DNA of 53,021 bases from Ensifer sp. Root278 (GCF_001429285.1 NZ_LMJJ01000002.1:187234-240254); one strand, 5' to 3'. Positions 1-10,238 are shown, counted from the stretch's first letter. The notes: generated from the letters alone by a model not told the origin. Made by a program: numbers and translations.

Positions 1-399
1 TTTGGCGCTTGTCGCAATATTGTTCGCTTCGACATACGAACCCATATCCGCATGTGCCAGGATGACCTGTCCGCCAAAGCGGGTGGCTCCGGAAGCAAGC
101 GTGTCCTCGATGTCGCCGAGCAGCAAATAATTCTGTGGCGGCGTGCAGTCGGCGAAACAGTCGATCTCGCGATCCAGCACATAGATCTCGCGCTCCGGGA
201 GGTGGATGCGCAGGTGGTCGTAGGTGCGACCGTGACCCAGGCCCATCTCGAACACAATGCCCGGCCGGCCGGCTATTTCTCGGAAGGCCCATTCGAGGCA
301 GATGCGCTGGGCCTCGAGGCGGAAGAGCAATTTTTCGAGCCGGGAGTCTTTACGTCTCCGTTCAGCACGCGGTTCGTTCAATCTGGTGTCCGTCGGCAT
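1..399 (-). CDS. Class I SAM-dependent methyltransferase-like protein, 3' end outside window
   Basis: The minus strand is open from an ATG at 399 to the window edge with no stop, giving 133 residues. It reads as a Rossmann-type methyltransferase N-terminus: a charged start (MPTDTRLNEP), then an SAM-loop-like segment VFEMGLGHGRTYDHLR, an acidic end of strand 2 (IYVLDREIDCF), and later GDIEDTL and VILAHADMGS. The glycine-rich loop followed by an Asp/Glu is what class I methyltransferases use to bind SAM. I recognise the fold pattern but not the substrate. The gene continues to the left, so completeness is unknown. The plus-strand frames over it are shadows. Confidence 0.7.
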   Translation of the reverse strand, partial: MPTDTRLNEPRAERRRKDSRLEKLLFRLEAQRICLEWAFREIAGRPGIVFEMGLGHGRTYDHLRIHLPEREIYVLDREIDCFADCTPPQNYLLLGDIEDTLASGATRFGGQVILAHADMGSYVEANNIATSAK

Positions 400-659
400 A
401 ATTTTCGTCCTTGGCGCGGTTGCTATTATTCGTCAGGTGGCAGGTCGGTTGGCATCGGCTACGACAGATCAAACCCGGTACTCCGACGGCCAGTTCTTCC
501 GCGCCAGCGACCGGGCCGCTAGATCTAGGCGGAGCGACATCAACCCGCATTATGGCAGGGAGCAGGGATCGAAATTCTACTTCGCGAACATTGGGAAAGA
601 CTGATACGACCCTTGGCATCGCAGGCACCTATTTCAATTCCGCAGCCTCTCCGGCCCTT

Positions 660-800
660 GCTCTGATCAATTCCGCCCAACCATCTCGCCGCCGCGAGAA
701 ACAGGTCTGGATCGGGCTTGGCATATTTCACCATGTCCCGCGTGATGACAGGGAATGAGGAGGCATCTACTGGAGCGTCGCAATGCTCATCGACGCCGTC
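660..800 (-). pseudogene. Remnant of a HAD-family hydrolase
   Basis: Within a long non-coding-looking minus frame, one stretch reads APVDASSFPVITRDMVKYA followed by KPDPDLFLAAARWLG. This matches the HAD segment where the conserved Lys precedes a PDPDLFL.AA motif, as in phosphoglycolate phosphatase-like enzymes. The nucleophile motif (DxDxT) that should lie upstream and the GDSxxD motif that should follow are both absent, so only an internal piece survives. The rest of 400-919 shows no convincing gene. The identification rests on the motif only. Confidence 0.55.
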
Positions 801-919
801 CATATTTTTCGCGGCGTGGTCGTCGCGCTGTTCCCCTTTCAGTTTGAACCGTGGACATTCCACGAGATGAATGCCATTTCCAACATGTGACCGCAGGCGG
901 AATTTCGAGGGCGTCGGCC

Positions 920-1420
920 TCATGACTCCGCCTTGTCCTCGTCTGTACGCTCCTGCCTTGCCTGCAGTCGGTCGAACCTCCCGAAGTCGGTCATGATGCT
1001 GACCAGCACGCTCCCCGTCCAACCAAAGGTGAACAGGCCGGACATTGCTATAATCGGGCCGAGCAGCCGCCATCTGTCTGGAAGAGTGACGCTGCCCTCG
1101 CCGAGCGTGGTGTAGCTCTCCAGGACGTAGTAGTAGCTGTCCCGCATCGAAGGGATGATCTCCTTCACATAGAGGGGAACCGCCCATATCAGTGTCTCTG
1201 CAAAATGCAGGAGCGCTAGAGCGGCGATTGTCGCCGCCAGCATGATGTTGAGCCGCCAATGCGGCGTGGCGCTGGTTACGTGCACCCAAGATTCGTTGAA
1301 CTGCCGACTGATAGACCGGATCCCGGCGCCGTGCACGAAGATGACGACGATCAAAAACAAGGTGCCGACGAATATTTCCAGAACGGGCTTTGGCGTAGAG
1401 ATGACTTCCACTCGTTGCAT
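920..1420 (-). CDS. Two-TM potassium-channel-like membrane protein
   Basis: About 166 residues if started at the ATG at 1420; a GTG at 1411 lies at better spacing from the AAGG at 1421-1424 and is an alternative. Three hydrophobic segments are visible: near KPVLEIFVGTLFLIVVIF, near LNIMLAATIAALALLHF, and a C-terminal IIAMSGLFTFGWTGSVLV. Between the last two is a pore-loop-like SYTTLGEG, in the place where ion-channel family 2 proteins carry T.GYG. The GEG in place of GYG means potassium selectivity cannot be assumed. The longer upstream open frame (to 1645) is basic and low in hydrophobicity, and I do not think it is translated. Confidence 0.65.
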   Translation of the reverse strand: MQRVEVISTPKPVLEIFVGTLFLIVVIFVHGAGIRSISRQFNESWVHVTSATPHWRLNIMLAATIAALALLHFAETLIWAVPLYVKEIIPSMRDSYYYVLESYTTLGEGSVTLPDRWRLLGPIIAMSGLFTFGWTGSVLVSIMTDFGRFDRLQARQERTDEDKAES

Positions 1421-1515
1421 CCTTGATGTTTGCCATCCGTAGGCGCGGCAGTCTGCAGGGGTGTCGCTGATCAGGGTAGTGGCGACCATCACAGAACTCG
1501 ATCGTTCGAAGACAA

Positions 1516-1632
1516 CTACGTCTGGACGAGCAACAGTCCCAACACCGCGTGTAATACGACCGCGCGCAGCAGCAGTTCGCCGACCAGGCCGCCTTTGACG
1601 AAGAGGATCGCCAGAAGGCTGGGCCAGCACAT
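1516..1632 (-). CDS. Possible 38-residue single-TM peptide
   Basis: A short frame begins MCWPSLLAILFVKGG and ends VLHAVLGLLLVQT. Nearly all of it is hydrophobic, whereas the two overlapping frames are arginine-rich. It could be a small membrane protein or the remnant of a larger one: the adjacent frame upstream (ALTAMVTYNVLAQ) would join it after a one-base shift. No clear ribosome binding site was seen. The remaining sequence between 1421 and 1806 shows nothing else. Confidence 0.2.
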   Translation of the reverse strand: MCWPSLLAILFVKGGLVGELLLRAVVLHAVLGLLLVQT

Positions 1633-1806
1633 TGTACGTCACCATCGCAGTGAGCGCCGGGTGTGGAGCGAGGGCTAAACTGCTTCCCGAATGCTGTTAC
1701 TCTGAACAGCAACGTCAACGGCATGGCTGGGTCTCCATCGGCTGTCAGGATCTGCGGCCAGCGCCCGCCGATGTTTGCCTAGTTTTGCGTCCCTCCCCCT
1801 GAGAGT

Positions 1807-2499
1807 TCAGTAGCAGGGCGGATAGGGGTAGTACCCGCATGTCGGCGGGCGATAGTACGGGTGATATTCGGACGCCACAGCAGCCGCTCCCAGCACGGCC
1901 CCCGCTGCGACGGCTCCCCCATAGGCCGGGTGCGCATAGTAGGCGCCACGCCAGACAGGAGCACGAAAACCAGCGCCTCCAACCGCAACGCCGCCATAAG
2001 GACCGCGTGCCGCAAACCAGTCGATGAATAGCGACGCGGGGCCATCTGCTCCGGCGAGATCGCCTTCGAGGACCGCGACCTCAAAGGTCAGGTTTGCGCC
2101 TTCGAGTTTCGGCGTCTTCAGGACGACCACCGCATCGGCAACGGAATCTCCCTTGGCACTCAAGACCGATATCGTCGCATTGGGCGGGTCCTTGGCGAAG
2201 CTGTCCCCTCCCTCGCCCCATTGATTGATGAATTCGGAGGTCAGGACATGACCTGCAGAGCGCACCGGGCGGTCGGCGAAGACGATTGAAACCGCGGAAA
2301 TACCGCTCATCGTCAGCTTGCCGTTCTCAAGCTTTGCGCCTGCGGAATTGAGGACAGCCAGCGACGGCACCATTTTAGATTTCGTCGCCCCGATCGTCTT
2401 CTGGGCGGGAGCCGAGATGGCGTCCTGCCCGAGGGCCGGCGACGTGGAAACGAAGGCCGCCGCGAAAGCGGCCATGCAGATATGTGAGATCCTAGGCAA
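1807..2499 (-). CDS. Exported protein of unknown function with Tyr/Pro-rich tail
   Basis: 230 residues. The start is probably the TTG at 2499, which has GGAGG about seven bases upstream; an ATG eight codons later is the alternative. A signal peptide is clear (AAFAAAFVSTSPALGQ). The middle is a beta-rich domain without a motif I recognise, followed by a glycine/alanine stretch (GGAVAAGAVLGAAAVAS) and a tail of YHPYYRPP and GYYPYPPCY with two cysteines. Such tails occur in rhizobial cell-envelope proteins. It ends the same strand run as the OmpA-like gene 30 bases upstream, so the two are probably co-transcribed. Confidence 0.65.
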   Translation of the reverse strand: MPRISHICMAAFAAAFVSTSPALGQDAISAPAQKTIGATKSKMVPSLAVLNSAGAKLENGKLTMSGISAVSIVFADRPVRSAGHVLTSEFINQWGEGGDSFAKDPPNATISVLSAKGDSVADAVVVLKTPKLEGANLTFEVAVLEGDLAGADGPASLFIDWFAARGPYGGVAVGGAGFRAPVWRGAYYAHPAYGGAVAAGAVLGAAAVASEYHPYYRPPTCGYYPYPPCY

Positions 2500-2529
2500 T
2501 GTTCGTCCTCCGGTTGGGCCACGAGCCCG

Positions 2530-2796
2530 CTACTTCAAAAGTCCCAGGTTGATCAACTGGACGCGCCGGTTGTCGGCCGACCCCGGATGATCCGGATCGA
2601 TCGGCCATTCCTCTCCGGCACCCACTGAAAAAAGGCGGTCGGGGGAAACCGCAAAAGTGGTCGAGAGCGCCTCATTGATAGCGTCGGCGCGTTTCTGGCT
2701 GAAGTAGGCGTGGCGTTCCTGGGCAGATGCCTCAACCACAGCAACTGCGAGGATGGTTGAGGAAAGCAACAATATGACCCGGTTGGACCTGCGCAT
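2530..2796 (-). CDS. Short OmpA-domain protein lacking the first half of the domain
   Basis: 88 residues from the ATG at 2796, preceded by GAGGGCGAG. A signal peptide (MRRSNRVILLLSSTILAVAV, then VEASAQ) is followed almost directly by the second half of an OmpA-like peptidoglycan-binding domain: YFSQKRADAINEAL, a GAGEEWP turn, then NRRVQLINL. The usual first half, with the FxxxS strand and the GHTD motif, is missing. The stub may be the product of an internal deletion or a minimal paralogue. Because the Asp of the GHTD region that contacts diaminopimelate is absent, normal peptidoglycan binding is doubtful. It lies upstream of the exported protein at 1807 and is divergent from the TolB/TPR gene. 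Confidence 0.6.
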   Translation of the reverse strand: MRRSNRVILLLSSTILAVAVVEASAQERHAYFSQKRADAINEALSTTFAVSPDRLFSVGAGEEWPIDPDHPGSADNRRVQLINLGLLK

Positions 2797-3080
2797 GTCT
2801 CGCCCTCGATTAAGGTTTGACTTGGAGATGGAAGGTTTCCCATCAACCTGTGAACTGCGAAGTCGAAAGTGCAAGGTATCTAACAGTAACCTACAATCCG
2901 GCAGGACGTAGTTTCGGTAGATCGTGTGCCGGCCATTTCGACAGGAGCACGTTGCTTCGGATCAGGAGAACTGGACGCAGCCAGTATGTTCACGGGCCTC
3001 TCTGGACGAAGACCAGTTTCAGCAGTAGGTTGCATTCGAAAGTGAATATAATCTGTAGTAAAGTGGCTGAGGTGCAAGCC

Positions 3081-4889
3081 ATGCAGAACGAATTGTCAGC
3101 CTGGGACGAGGCTGCGTCGCCCCCATCTCGCCCTGCTCCGAGCCCGGATGACATCCGCGCTCAACTCGACCGCATCATTACCAGCCCCGAATTCCCGCAT
3201 GTTGGTCGTAGTGCCGCGTTCCTGACCTATGTCACGGAAGAAGCTCTCGCGGGTCGTGCGGGGCGGCTCAAGGGCTACTCCATTGCGGTCGAGGTGTTCA
3301 AGCGGAGCGAAGGGTTCACGCAGGACGATCCCGTTGTCCGGATCGAGGCGGGACGCCTCCGTCGCATGCTGGAGCGCTATTACTTGGTCGCGGGCCAGTG
3401 TGATCCGATAAGGATCGACATCCCCAAAGGTGGATACGCGCCGTCTTTCGAGTGGAACGGCGCATTCGAAGCTAGTTCTGCGGAGGAAGCCAAGACACTT
3501 GCAGTGCGCGGCTTTCGCGTCCAGTTGCGCCGTATGACGGCAGTAGGGATCGGGGCTGGCGCAATGCTCGGCATTAGCATTGCCGCTTTCGCCTTGTCCT
3601 CTCTCCTGTTGCCCGGCCGGTCGAACGCCCTCCTCTCCGAGGGAGGTCCGACGCTGCTCGTCGCCCCGTTCACCGATCTTGGCGATGGGCCACAAGCGGA
3701 GCTTTACTCGGCTGGCCTGACCGAGGAATTGCTGACAGTCCTCCCTCGCTTCAAGGAAATCCACGTGTTCGGGCGTGAGACGTCCAAATCGCTGTTGCCG
3801 GGAGTGGCCGCCTCTCAGGTGCGCGGCGAGCTTGGTGCGCGGTTCCTACTCGCCGGGGGCGTGCGTGTTGCAGGCCAGCGGGTGCGCGTGACAGCACGTC
3901 TGGTTGATACCGAGACAGACAAGATTCTCTGGTCCGAGACCTACGACGACGACATTCACAGCCGCGATCTGTTCAGTATTCAATCCGACGTTGCCAACAA
4001 GGTTGCGACCACGGTCGCTCAGCCATATGGAATCATGGCCCAAGCGGATGCCGTCAACCCTCCCCCTGACGATGTTGGCCTATACACCTGCACGCTTGGT
4101 TTCTACGCCTATCGCGCCGAGTTGACGGTGAAGCAGCATGCGAACGTGCGGAGTTGCCTCGAGAACGCCATCGAACGCTACCCAACCTTCGCTACGGGCT
4201 GGGCCATGCTCTCGATCATCTATCTCGACGAGGAACGTTTTCGGTTCAACACAAGGTCCGGCACGCCGACGCCGGTCGAGCGCAGCCTAGGCGCCGCTCG
4301 GCGCGCAGTTCAACTGGATGCGGGCAACACCCGTGCCCTGCAGGCTTTAATGACTGCGCTGTTTTTCAACCAGCAGGTTCCGGAGGCGTTCAAAGTCGGC
4401 GAACAAGCGTTGGAGACCAACCCTAACGATACCGAGCTTCTGGGCGAGTTCGGGACTCGCGTTGCCCAAAGTGGGCAATGGGAGCGTGGGGCAGCTTTAC
4501 TGGATCGCGCAATCGAGCTCAACCCCAGCGGCGGTGGCTACTATCACGGGACACGTGCGCTCGCCGCCTATATGTTGCGTGACAACCGAACTGCAGTGAT
4601 CGAAATCCGCCAGGCGGATCTGCAGACGTTTCCGCTCTATCACGCGGTTGCAGCAGTCATTTACGTGAACGCGAACATGATGGACGACGCCCGCCGGGAG
4701 GCCAAGCAATTGGACGAGATGCGCCCCGATTTCATTCCGAACATCGTGGCTGAACTGAAATCGCGCAACTTCCAGCCCGCTGATCGGGCGAGAATGGTCG
4801 CCGACATCAGGAAGGCCGGGCTGCCAGCGGTGGACGAAGTTCAGGCATCGATGCTGCTTCCGAAGGGGGCCCCGGTCTCTCGGCCCTAG
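3081..4889 (+). CDS. Membrane TolB-like/TPR protein of the cyclase-associated type
   Basis: 602 residues from the ATG at 3081, preceded by GAGGTG; the longer open frame upstream is not protein-like. Residues about 22-125 form a conserved N-terminal module (DIRAQLDRIITSPEF, GYSIAVEVFKR, RIEAGRLRRMLERYY, IPKGGYAPSF). A single transmembrane helix follows at about 153-178. Then comes a TolB-N-like domain starting LLVAPFTDLGDG and containing YSAGLTEELLTVL, and C-terminal TPR-like repeats (about 380-560). The same TolB-TPR arrangement follows the catalytic domain in class III adenylate cyclases such as the protein at 25394, but no cyclase domain is present here. It is probably a regulatory or scaffold protein in the inner membrane. 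Confidence 0.7.
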   Translation: MQNELSAWDEAASPPSRPAPSPDDIRAQLDRIITSPEFPHVGRSAAFLTYVTEEALAGRAGRLKGYSIAVEVFKRSEGFTQDDPVVRIEAGRLRRMLERYYLVAGQCDPIRIDIPKGGYAPSFEWNGAFEASSAEEAKTLAVRGFRVQLRRMTAVGIGAGAMLGISIAAFALSSLLLPGRSNALLSEGGPTLLVAPFTDLGDGPQAELYSAGLTEELLTVLPRFKEIHVFGRETSKSLLPGVAASQVRGELGARFLLAGGVRVAGQRVRVTARLVDTETDKILWSETYDDDIHSRDLFSIQSDVANKVATTVAQPYGIMAQADAVNPPPDDVGLYTCTLGFYAYRAELTVKQHANVRSCLENAIERYPTFATGWAMLSIIYLDEERFRFNTRSGTPTPVERSLGAARRAVQLDAGNTRALQALMTALFFNQQVPEAFKVGEQALETNPNDTELLGEFGTRVAQSGQWERGAALLDRAIELNPSGGGYYHGTRALAAYMLRDNRTAVIEIRQADLQTFPLYHAVAAVIYVNANMMDDARREAKQLDEMRPDFIPNIVAELKSRNFQPADRARMVADIRKAGLPAVDEVQASMLLPKGAPVSRP

Positions 4890-5273
4890 GGGCTGATCCA
4901 CACAAAGACGGCCGTCACCACACAGGAACATACCATAATTACGGGCGCTATACGCCTTTGAGAGATAGGTTTTTTCGCCGAAGTAAGCTTCGGATGTGTT
5001 GGGTTTCAATCGAGAGCGAACCGTGGGCAGCATTGGTGGTTTGGTGTCAGCTCCAGGGAGCTGGTTTCGCTGTGTCGACATGCTGATCGCGACGACCCGC
5101 GCTGGGACGTGATCGGTGAACCGAGAAGCTCGCGAGCTTTTGCTCACCGCCGCCGGCTGCAACCGAAACCCCATTCCAGTCAATACACGGCCTTTATCAA
5201 CGAAAGACAGCAATATCCTTGTTATCCAAGGGTTGTCATGTGATTCTTCGGGCATGGTCCGAAGGAGATGAGA
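4890..5273 (+). other. Intergenic region before IS1595 transposase
   Basis: No convincing gene is seen in these 384 bases. A GGGGCTGATC stretch at about 4888-4898 might be the outer end of the insertion sequence, because IS1595-type elements often begin with a G-rich end, but no matching right end was found. The AAGGAG at 5262-5267 serves the transposase start. Confidence 0.3.
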
Positions 5274-6206
5274 ATGTCGGAAACGATGCTTGCAGCGCTT
5301 ACCAACATTCGGACCGCGGAAGATATGATCGTGGCCTTTCGCGATGAGGAGCAGTGTCGGAGGTTGCTGGAAAGCATGGTGTGGCCGGGTGGGAGAGTTT
5401 GCCCTGCCTGTGGTTACAAACGCTCGATTGCGATAGCCGGGCGCGATGCTGGCAAGCGGCGTGCGCGTCCGGGTCTCTATCAATGCTCCAACGGCGATTG
5501 CCGGTTCCAGTTCACGGTGACGACACACACGCCTCTGCATTCCACAAAGCTTCCTTTGAGTGTCTGGCTGAAGGGCATGTGGCTTATGCTGCAGTCGGAT
5601 AAGGGTTTGTCCTCGGTGCGCCTGGCCGAGGCTCTGGGGGTGAGCCAACCCACGGCCTGGCGGATGGGACACGCGCTGCGTCTCATGGCGGCGCGCGAGC
5701 ACATGCTCGATGGCACGGTGGAGATCGATCATTTTCATCTCGGTGGGCGAGCAAGAATAAATCCGGACGATCCACCGCCTGGACGGGGCCGAAAAGGTCT
5801 GCCAAATACGCAGAAGACACCGGTCATGGTGATGGTGCAGCGACCAGATGACGTCACACCCGGCACTCCGGCCGGTGACGCCCGTGCTGCGGTGGTGACT
5901 GGTCTTTCGCTACGCGCAGCGGCGCGCGCCGCTGGAACGCAGATCGAGCCTCATGCCTGCTTGATGAGTGATGAGGCGACAGCGTTCATAGCCCTTGGCG
6001 AGAACTATGCCAAGCATGATGAGCCCTTCGATCTCCAGAAGCGTATCATCCTTTTCTATGGCCCGAGTGGCACCGGCAAGACCAGTTTTTCTCGGCCGTG
6101 GGTGGAGCCTTTTCGTGCCTCGGCTTTCCCACCTCCACGAGTCGATTGGGGTCCACTCAAAGGCGTAGTCAAGGTTTTTTACGAAGAGATATTAAAAAAG
6201 TTTTAG
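5274..6206 (+). pseudogene. IS1595-family (ISXO2-like) transposase with replaced C-terminus
   Basis: The start is the ATG at 5274, six bases after AAGGAG. The N-terminus has the zinc-ribbon CPACGYKR and a second CSNGDC pair. These are followed by the helix-turn-helix region (VRLAEALGVSQPTAWRMGH) and the catalytic core motifs EIDHFHLGG and MSDEATAF. Homology stops after GENYAKHD at about 6022. The expected H.N..E segment and its final acidic residue are absent, and the last 60 codons read through unrelated sequence containing GPSGTGKT. The protein should therefore be catalytically dead. It lies immediately upstream of the groESL control region. Confidence 0.8.
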
Positions 6207-6334
6207 TTAGACAAATAAAAATGTGTTGTGTGTAAAGTAATATCCGCATAACTCCCAGAATTACCCCGCGCCGTCTTGGCCAGGATTATCGTCTTATATT
6301 TTACAATATTATTCCTTGTGTAAAATAATATTTC
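6207..6334. other. AT-rich spacer with inverted repeat upstream of groESL
   Basis: This stretch is much richer in A+T than its flanks. It holds a nine-base inverted repeat, TATTTTACA at 6297-6305 and TGTAAAATA at 6319-6327, and an earlier related TGTAAAGTA. It may form part of the groESL promoter region or be the edge of the inserted element. No gene is present. Confidence 0.4.
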
Positions 6335-6361
6335 TTGACACTCCTATCAATCGAGTGCCAA
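6335..6361 (+). promoter_or_regulatory. CIRCE operator (HrcA binding site)
   Basis: TTGACACTC, nine bases, GAGTGCCAA. This matches the CIRCE consensus TTAGCACTC-N9-GAGTGCTAA, with the CACTC and GAGTG cores intact. The left arm includes TTGACA, which could also be a -35 element, so HrcA bound here would block the polymerase. The site is 56 bases ahead of the groES start. CIRCE control of groESL by HrcA is established in alphaproteobacteria. No hrcA gene is in the window. Confidence 0.85.
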
Positions 6362-6416
6362 TCGTGCTATGTAAGGATTGCAGTCGCCCTATGCGCCGAC
6401 CGCAGAAAGAATCTCC

Positions 6417-6728
6417 ATGAAATTCCGTCCACTCCATGACCGCGTCGTCATCCGGCGCTCGGAAGGCGATCTCAAATCCAAGGTCGGGATCATCATTACC
6501 GACATTGCCCAGGAAAAGCCGCAGAAAGGCGAGGTGATCGCCGTTGATCTAGGCACGCGTAATGAAGGCGGCAAGCTGATTCCGCTCCACGTTAAGGCCG
6601 GTGATACGATCCTGTTCGGCAAATGGTCCGGCACCGATGTCAAGATCGACGGCGAGGATTTGATCATGAACGAGGCCGACATCATGGGCATCGTCGAAAA
6701 GACCGTCGCGGCCAACAAAGCTGCCTGA
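6417..6728 (+). CDS. groES: Co-chaperonin GroES
   Basis: 103 residues from the ATG at 6417 ([14 protein letters not shown]), the usual GroES start and length; in-frame codons upstream lie in the leader. Signature stretches include [12 protein letters not shown] and EADIMGIVE. GroES forms the heptameric lid on the GroEL ring and allows ATP-driven folding of cytoplasmic proteins. groEL follows after 48 bases, so the two form the standard operon under the CIRCE site. Rhizobia usually carry several groESL copies, and this one beside insertion-sequence debris is likely an accessory copy. Confidence 0.95.
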   Translation: MKFRPLHDRVVIRRSEGDLKSKVGIIITDIAQEKPQKGEVIAVDLGTRNEGGKLIPLHVKAGDTILFGKWSGTDVKIDGEDLIMNEADIMGIVEKTVAANKAA

Positions 6729-8411
<1,683 letters not shown>

Positions 8412-8416
8412 GAACA

Positions 8417-8692
8417 GTGCCTGGATCGTTCGGTCAGCACGGCTGGGCGGCGGAGCCCAAACAGAACCGTCTCGATCGCCCAGCGTTTCGAGAGCTACCA
8501 GCAATCCAAGAGTTTCTTGTATGGGCCTGCGTCGCCACGGCGGTCGCCACAATGATCATCGGATTCAGCTGGGGCGGCTGGGTGACGGGCGGCACGTCAC
8601 GCGCAGCGGCGCGGCGAGGGGAATTCTCGCTCGGCCCAATGCTGATGGCACTGATGCGGGCGAACAAGAGTGCTGGCTGGAAAGCCGGATAG
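8417..8692 (+). pseudogene. Broken small membrane protein of a rhizobial family
   Basis: The frame contains WACVATAVATMIIGFSWGG then WVTGGTSR, a membrane-anchor segment I recognise from small rhizobial proteins; the intact protein at 11098 has a related AAPIIGFNAGW. The preceding part reads naturally only in another frame (SIAQRFESYQQSKSFLYG), so a frameshift near 8520 is likely. After TGGTSR the expected C-terminal domain is absent. I call it a pseudogene; if instead the GTG at 8417 is used, a 91-residue hybrid protein would be made. Confidence 0.4.
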
Positions 8693-8745
8693 TGCGATGG
8701 CGAAGCGGCTGCTAAGCTTAGACGATTGGACGAGAGGAGCAAAGC

Positions 8746-9483
8746 ATGCCGTCTGAGCCTCGATCACCACGCCTTGCGGTCCTTATCGACGCCGACAACA
8801 CCTCGGCAAAGATCGCCGACGGGTTGTTCGAAGAGGTGGCAAAGATCGGGGAGGCCAGCGTCCGCCGCATTTACGGCGATTTCTCGGGCACGCGTTCCAA
8901 GGCATGGGCGGATGTGCTTGCGAAACACGCGATCATTCCGCAGCAGCAATTCGCCTACACGACCGGCAAGAACGCTTCAGATATCACGCTCGTGATCGAC
9001 GCCATGGATCTGCTGCATAGTGGTCGTTTTGATGGCTTCTGCCTCGTTTCGTCCGACAGCGATTTCACGCGTCTGGCCGCCCGTATTCGCGAGCAGGGCA
9101 TCGACGTTTTTGGCTTTGGCGAACAAAAGACTCCGGAGAGCTTCCGGCAGGCCTGCCGCCGATTCATCTACACTGAGAACCTGCTCCCAGGCGCGGTGAA
9201 AGACGAACAGAATGCCGGATCAGCCGCAAAGTCTTTGCAACCGGTGAGCGCCGCCGTGCCGTTGATAAAAAAAATTCTTGCCCAAGAAGAAACCGAGGAA
9301 GGGTGGGTAAACCTCGGTACCGTTGGCAAGCAACTGCTCAACTTGGCACCAGACTTTGATCCGCGTACCTTCGGGTTTCGAAAGCTCAGCGACCTCATCC
9401 GAAAAACAAACAAGTTCGAGGTCCAGCAGGCGGAGGGTAGACCCGTCAGCATTCGCCTGAAGCAAGGAACCAAGGCCCAGTAG
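8746..9483 (+). CDS. NYN-domain nuclease-like protein with LOTUS (OST-HTH) domain
   Basis: 245 residues from the ATG at 8746, with GAGGAG upstream. Residues 9-150 form a NYN (PIN-like) domain: VLIDADNTS with Asp15 and Asp17, then DITLVIDAMDLL and VSSDSDFTRLAARIREQG, which together give the acidic metal-binding cluster. Residues about 160-240 (LIKKILAQEETEEGWVNLG, then FGFRKLSDLIRKTNKFEV) form a LOTUS domain, a winged helix that binds RNA. This architecture is widespread in bacteria, and its substrate is not established; RNA processing or decay is the likely role. It stands alone after groEL. Confidence 0.85.
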   Translation: MPSEPRSPRLAVLIDADNTSAKIADGLFEEVAKIGEASVRRIYGDFSGTRSKAWADVLAKHAIIPQQQFAYTTGKNASDITLVIDAMDLLHSGRFDGFCLVSSDSDFTRLAARIREQGIDVFGFGEQKTPESFRQACRRFIYTENLLPGAVKDEQNAGSAAKSLQPVSAAVPLIKKILAQEETEEGWVNLGTVGKQLLNLAPDFDPRTFGFRKLSDLIRKTNKFEVQQAEGRPVSIRLKQGTKAQ

Positions 9484-9754
9484 CGATTGCAGGCATACGC
9501 CCTCCAACCTAAATTCGCACCAGACGCCAAAATCAGCCGTTGCGGTCGCCGGGTTCAGAGATCAAGTATTCCTGAGAATGCACATATCGATTCTTCCGCT
9601 AACGCCTGGGAGTGCAAACGGCCGTATCAGCTCCGTAGCGGGCTCTGCAGCATGGAGTAGCGATCTCCGACATAATTGGGCTTCAGCCGACGGTATGTTA
9701 AGGACGCGCCGTACCGCGGGGCCTCCCGTCAAAAAAAGCGCTACGGGTGTTTGT

Positions 9755-10015
9755 TCACAGGTGGAGGCGATCGCCGGCCAGCTTGGGGGTATTGAGAATA
9801 CGCAGCGCCCGCACCGCATTTTTAGGGCTGAGCCCCTCCATCTTCCAAGGGCCTATTTCTGCGGTCTCTCCCGTGAAGACGTGATAGATCGAATAGGTTC
9901 CGTCTCCGTCGAAACGGCGACCATACTGATCGAGCTGTCCGGATCTGTTCGGCGCGCCCCCTTCGGATTCCCATGCGCTGATGACGAGCGCGTGTTCTTC
10001 GTGTTTGCTTTTCAT
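9755..10015 (-). CDS. Small rhizobial orphan protein, family A copy 1
   Basis: 86 residues from the ATG at 10015, with AAGGAGGG nine bases upstream. Key stretch: HALVISAWESEGGAP, LDQYGRRFDGDGTYSIYHV. The protein at 17559 has the same pattern (HALAISIWENEGG, DHQYGRHIETD, IYHV), so the two are paralogues. No catalytic motif or membrane segment is visible, and it is probably cytoplasmic. The function is unknown. The 270 bases between the NYN gene and this one hold nothing else I can identify. Confidence 0.6.
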   Translation of the reverse strand: MKSKHEEHALVISAWESEGGAPNRSGQLDQYGRRFDGDGTYSIYHVFTGETAEIGPWKMEGLSPKNAVRALRILNTPKLAGDRLHL

Positions 10016-10064
10016 CTGCGGCCCTCCTTGCGGCGGTCGCCTGTGCCACGACTGGCGACGCTGC

Positions 10065-10238
10065 TCAGTTATCGGGCGTCATGCCCCGTTCAATCGGCCG
10101 CAGATTATCTTCGTTGCTCACCCGCTCTTGGCCGAGTTCATCATTGCGGATGCGATACCGAGGCGAGTTGTCCGTGAAGGGGAGTTTGGCGATGATGTGA
10201 TCGTTTCCGCCGGACGGGGTGAAATATTTGCGCGATCT
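10065..10238 (-). pseudogene. Truncated orphan protein, family B copy 1
   Basis: This frame is open from just after a stop at 10239 to TGA at 10065, with no start codon. It reads HIIAKLPFTDNSPRYRIRND then ELGQERV and LRPIERG. The gene at 18163 has the same layout (HFTFMRPPSDGSTQYRIRND then ERHDRAT and LEPV), but with an additional N-terminus beginning near FTVGQAVRLKG. This copy therefore lacks its N-terminal half. It sits 49 bases upstream of the family A copy, so both may once have been one unit. Confidence 0.5.

Noticed and set aside
540-1724. 394-residue minus-strand frame
   Set aside because: Arginine- and cysteine-rich composition with the ion-channel gene better in another frame; only the small HAD-like stretch near 660-800 in it is protein-like.
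4497-5738. 413-residue minus-strand frame
   Set aside because: It is the shadow of the TPR gene end and the IS1595 transposase, with no protein-like motifs.
6378-6416. Longer GroES start
   Set aside because: The extra codons lack similarity with GroES, and the ATG at 6417 gives the standard start and length.
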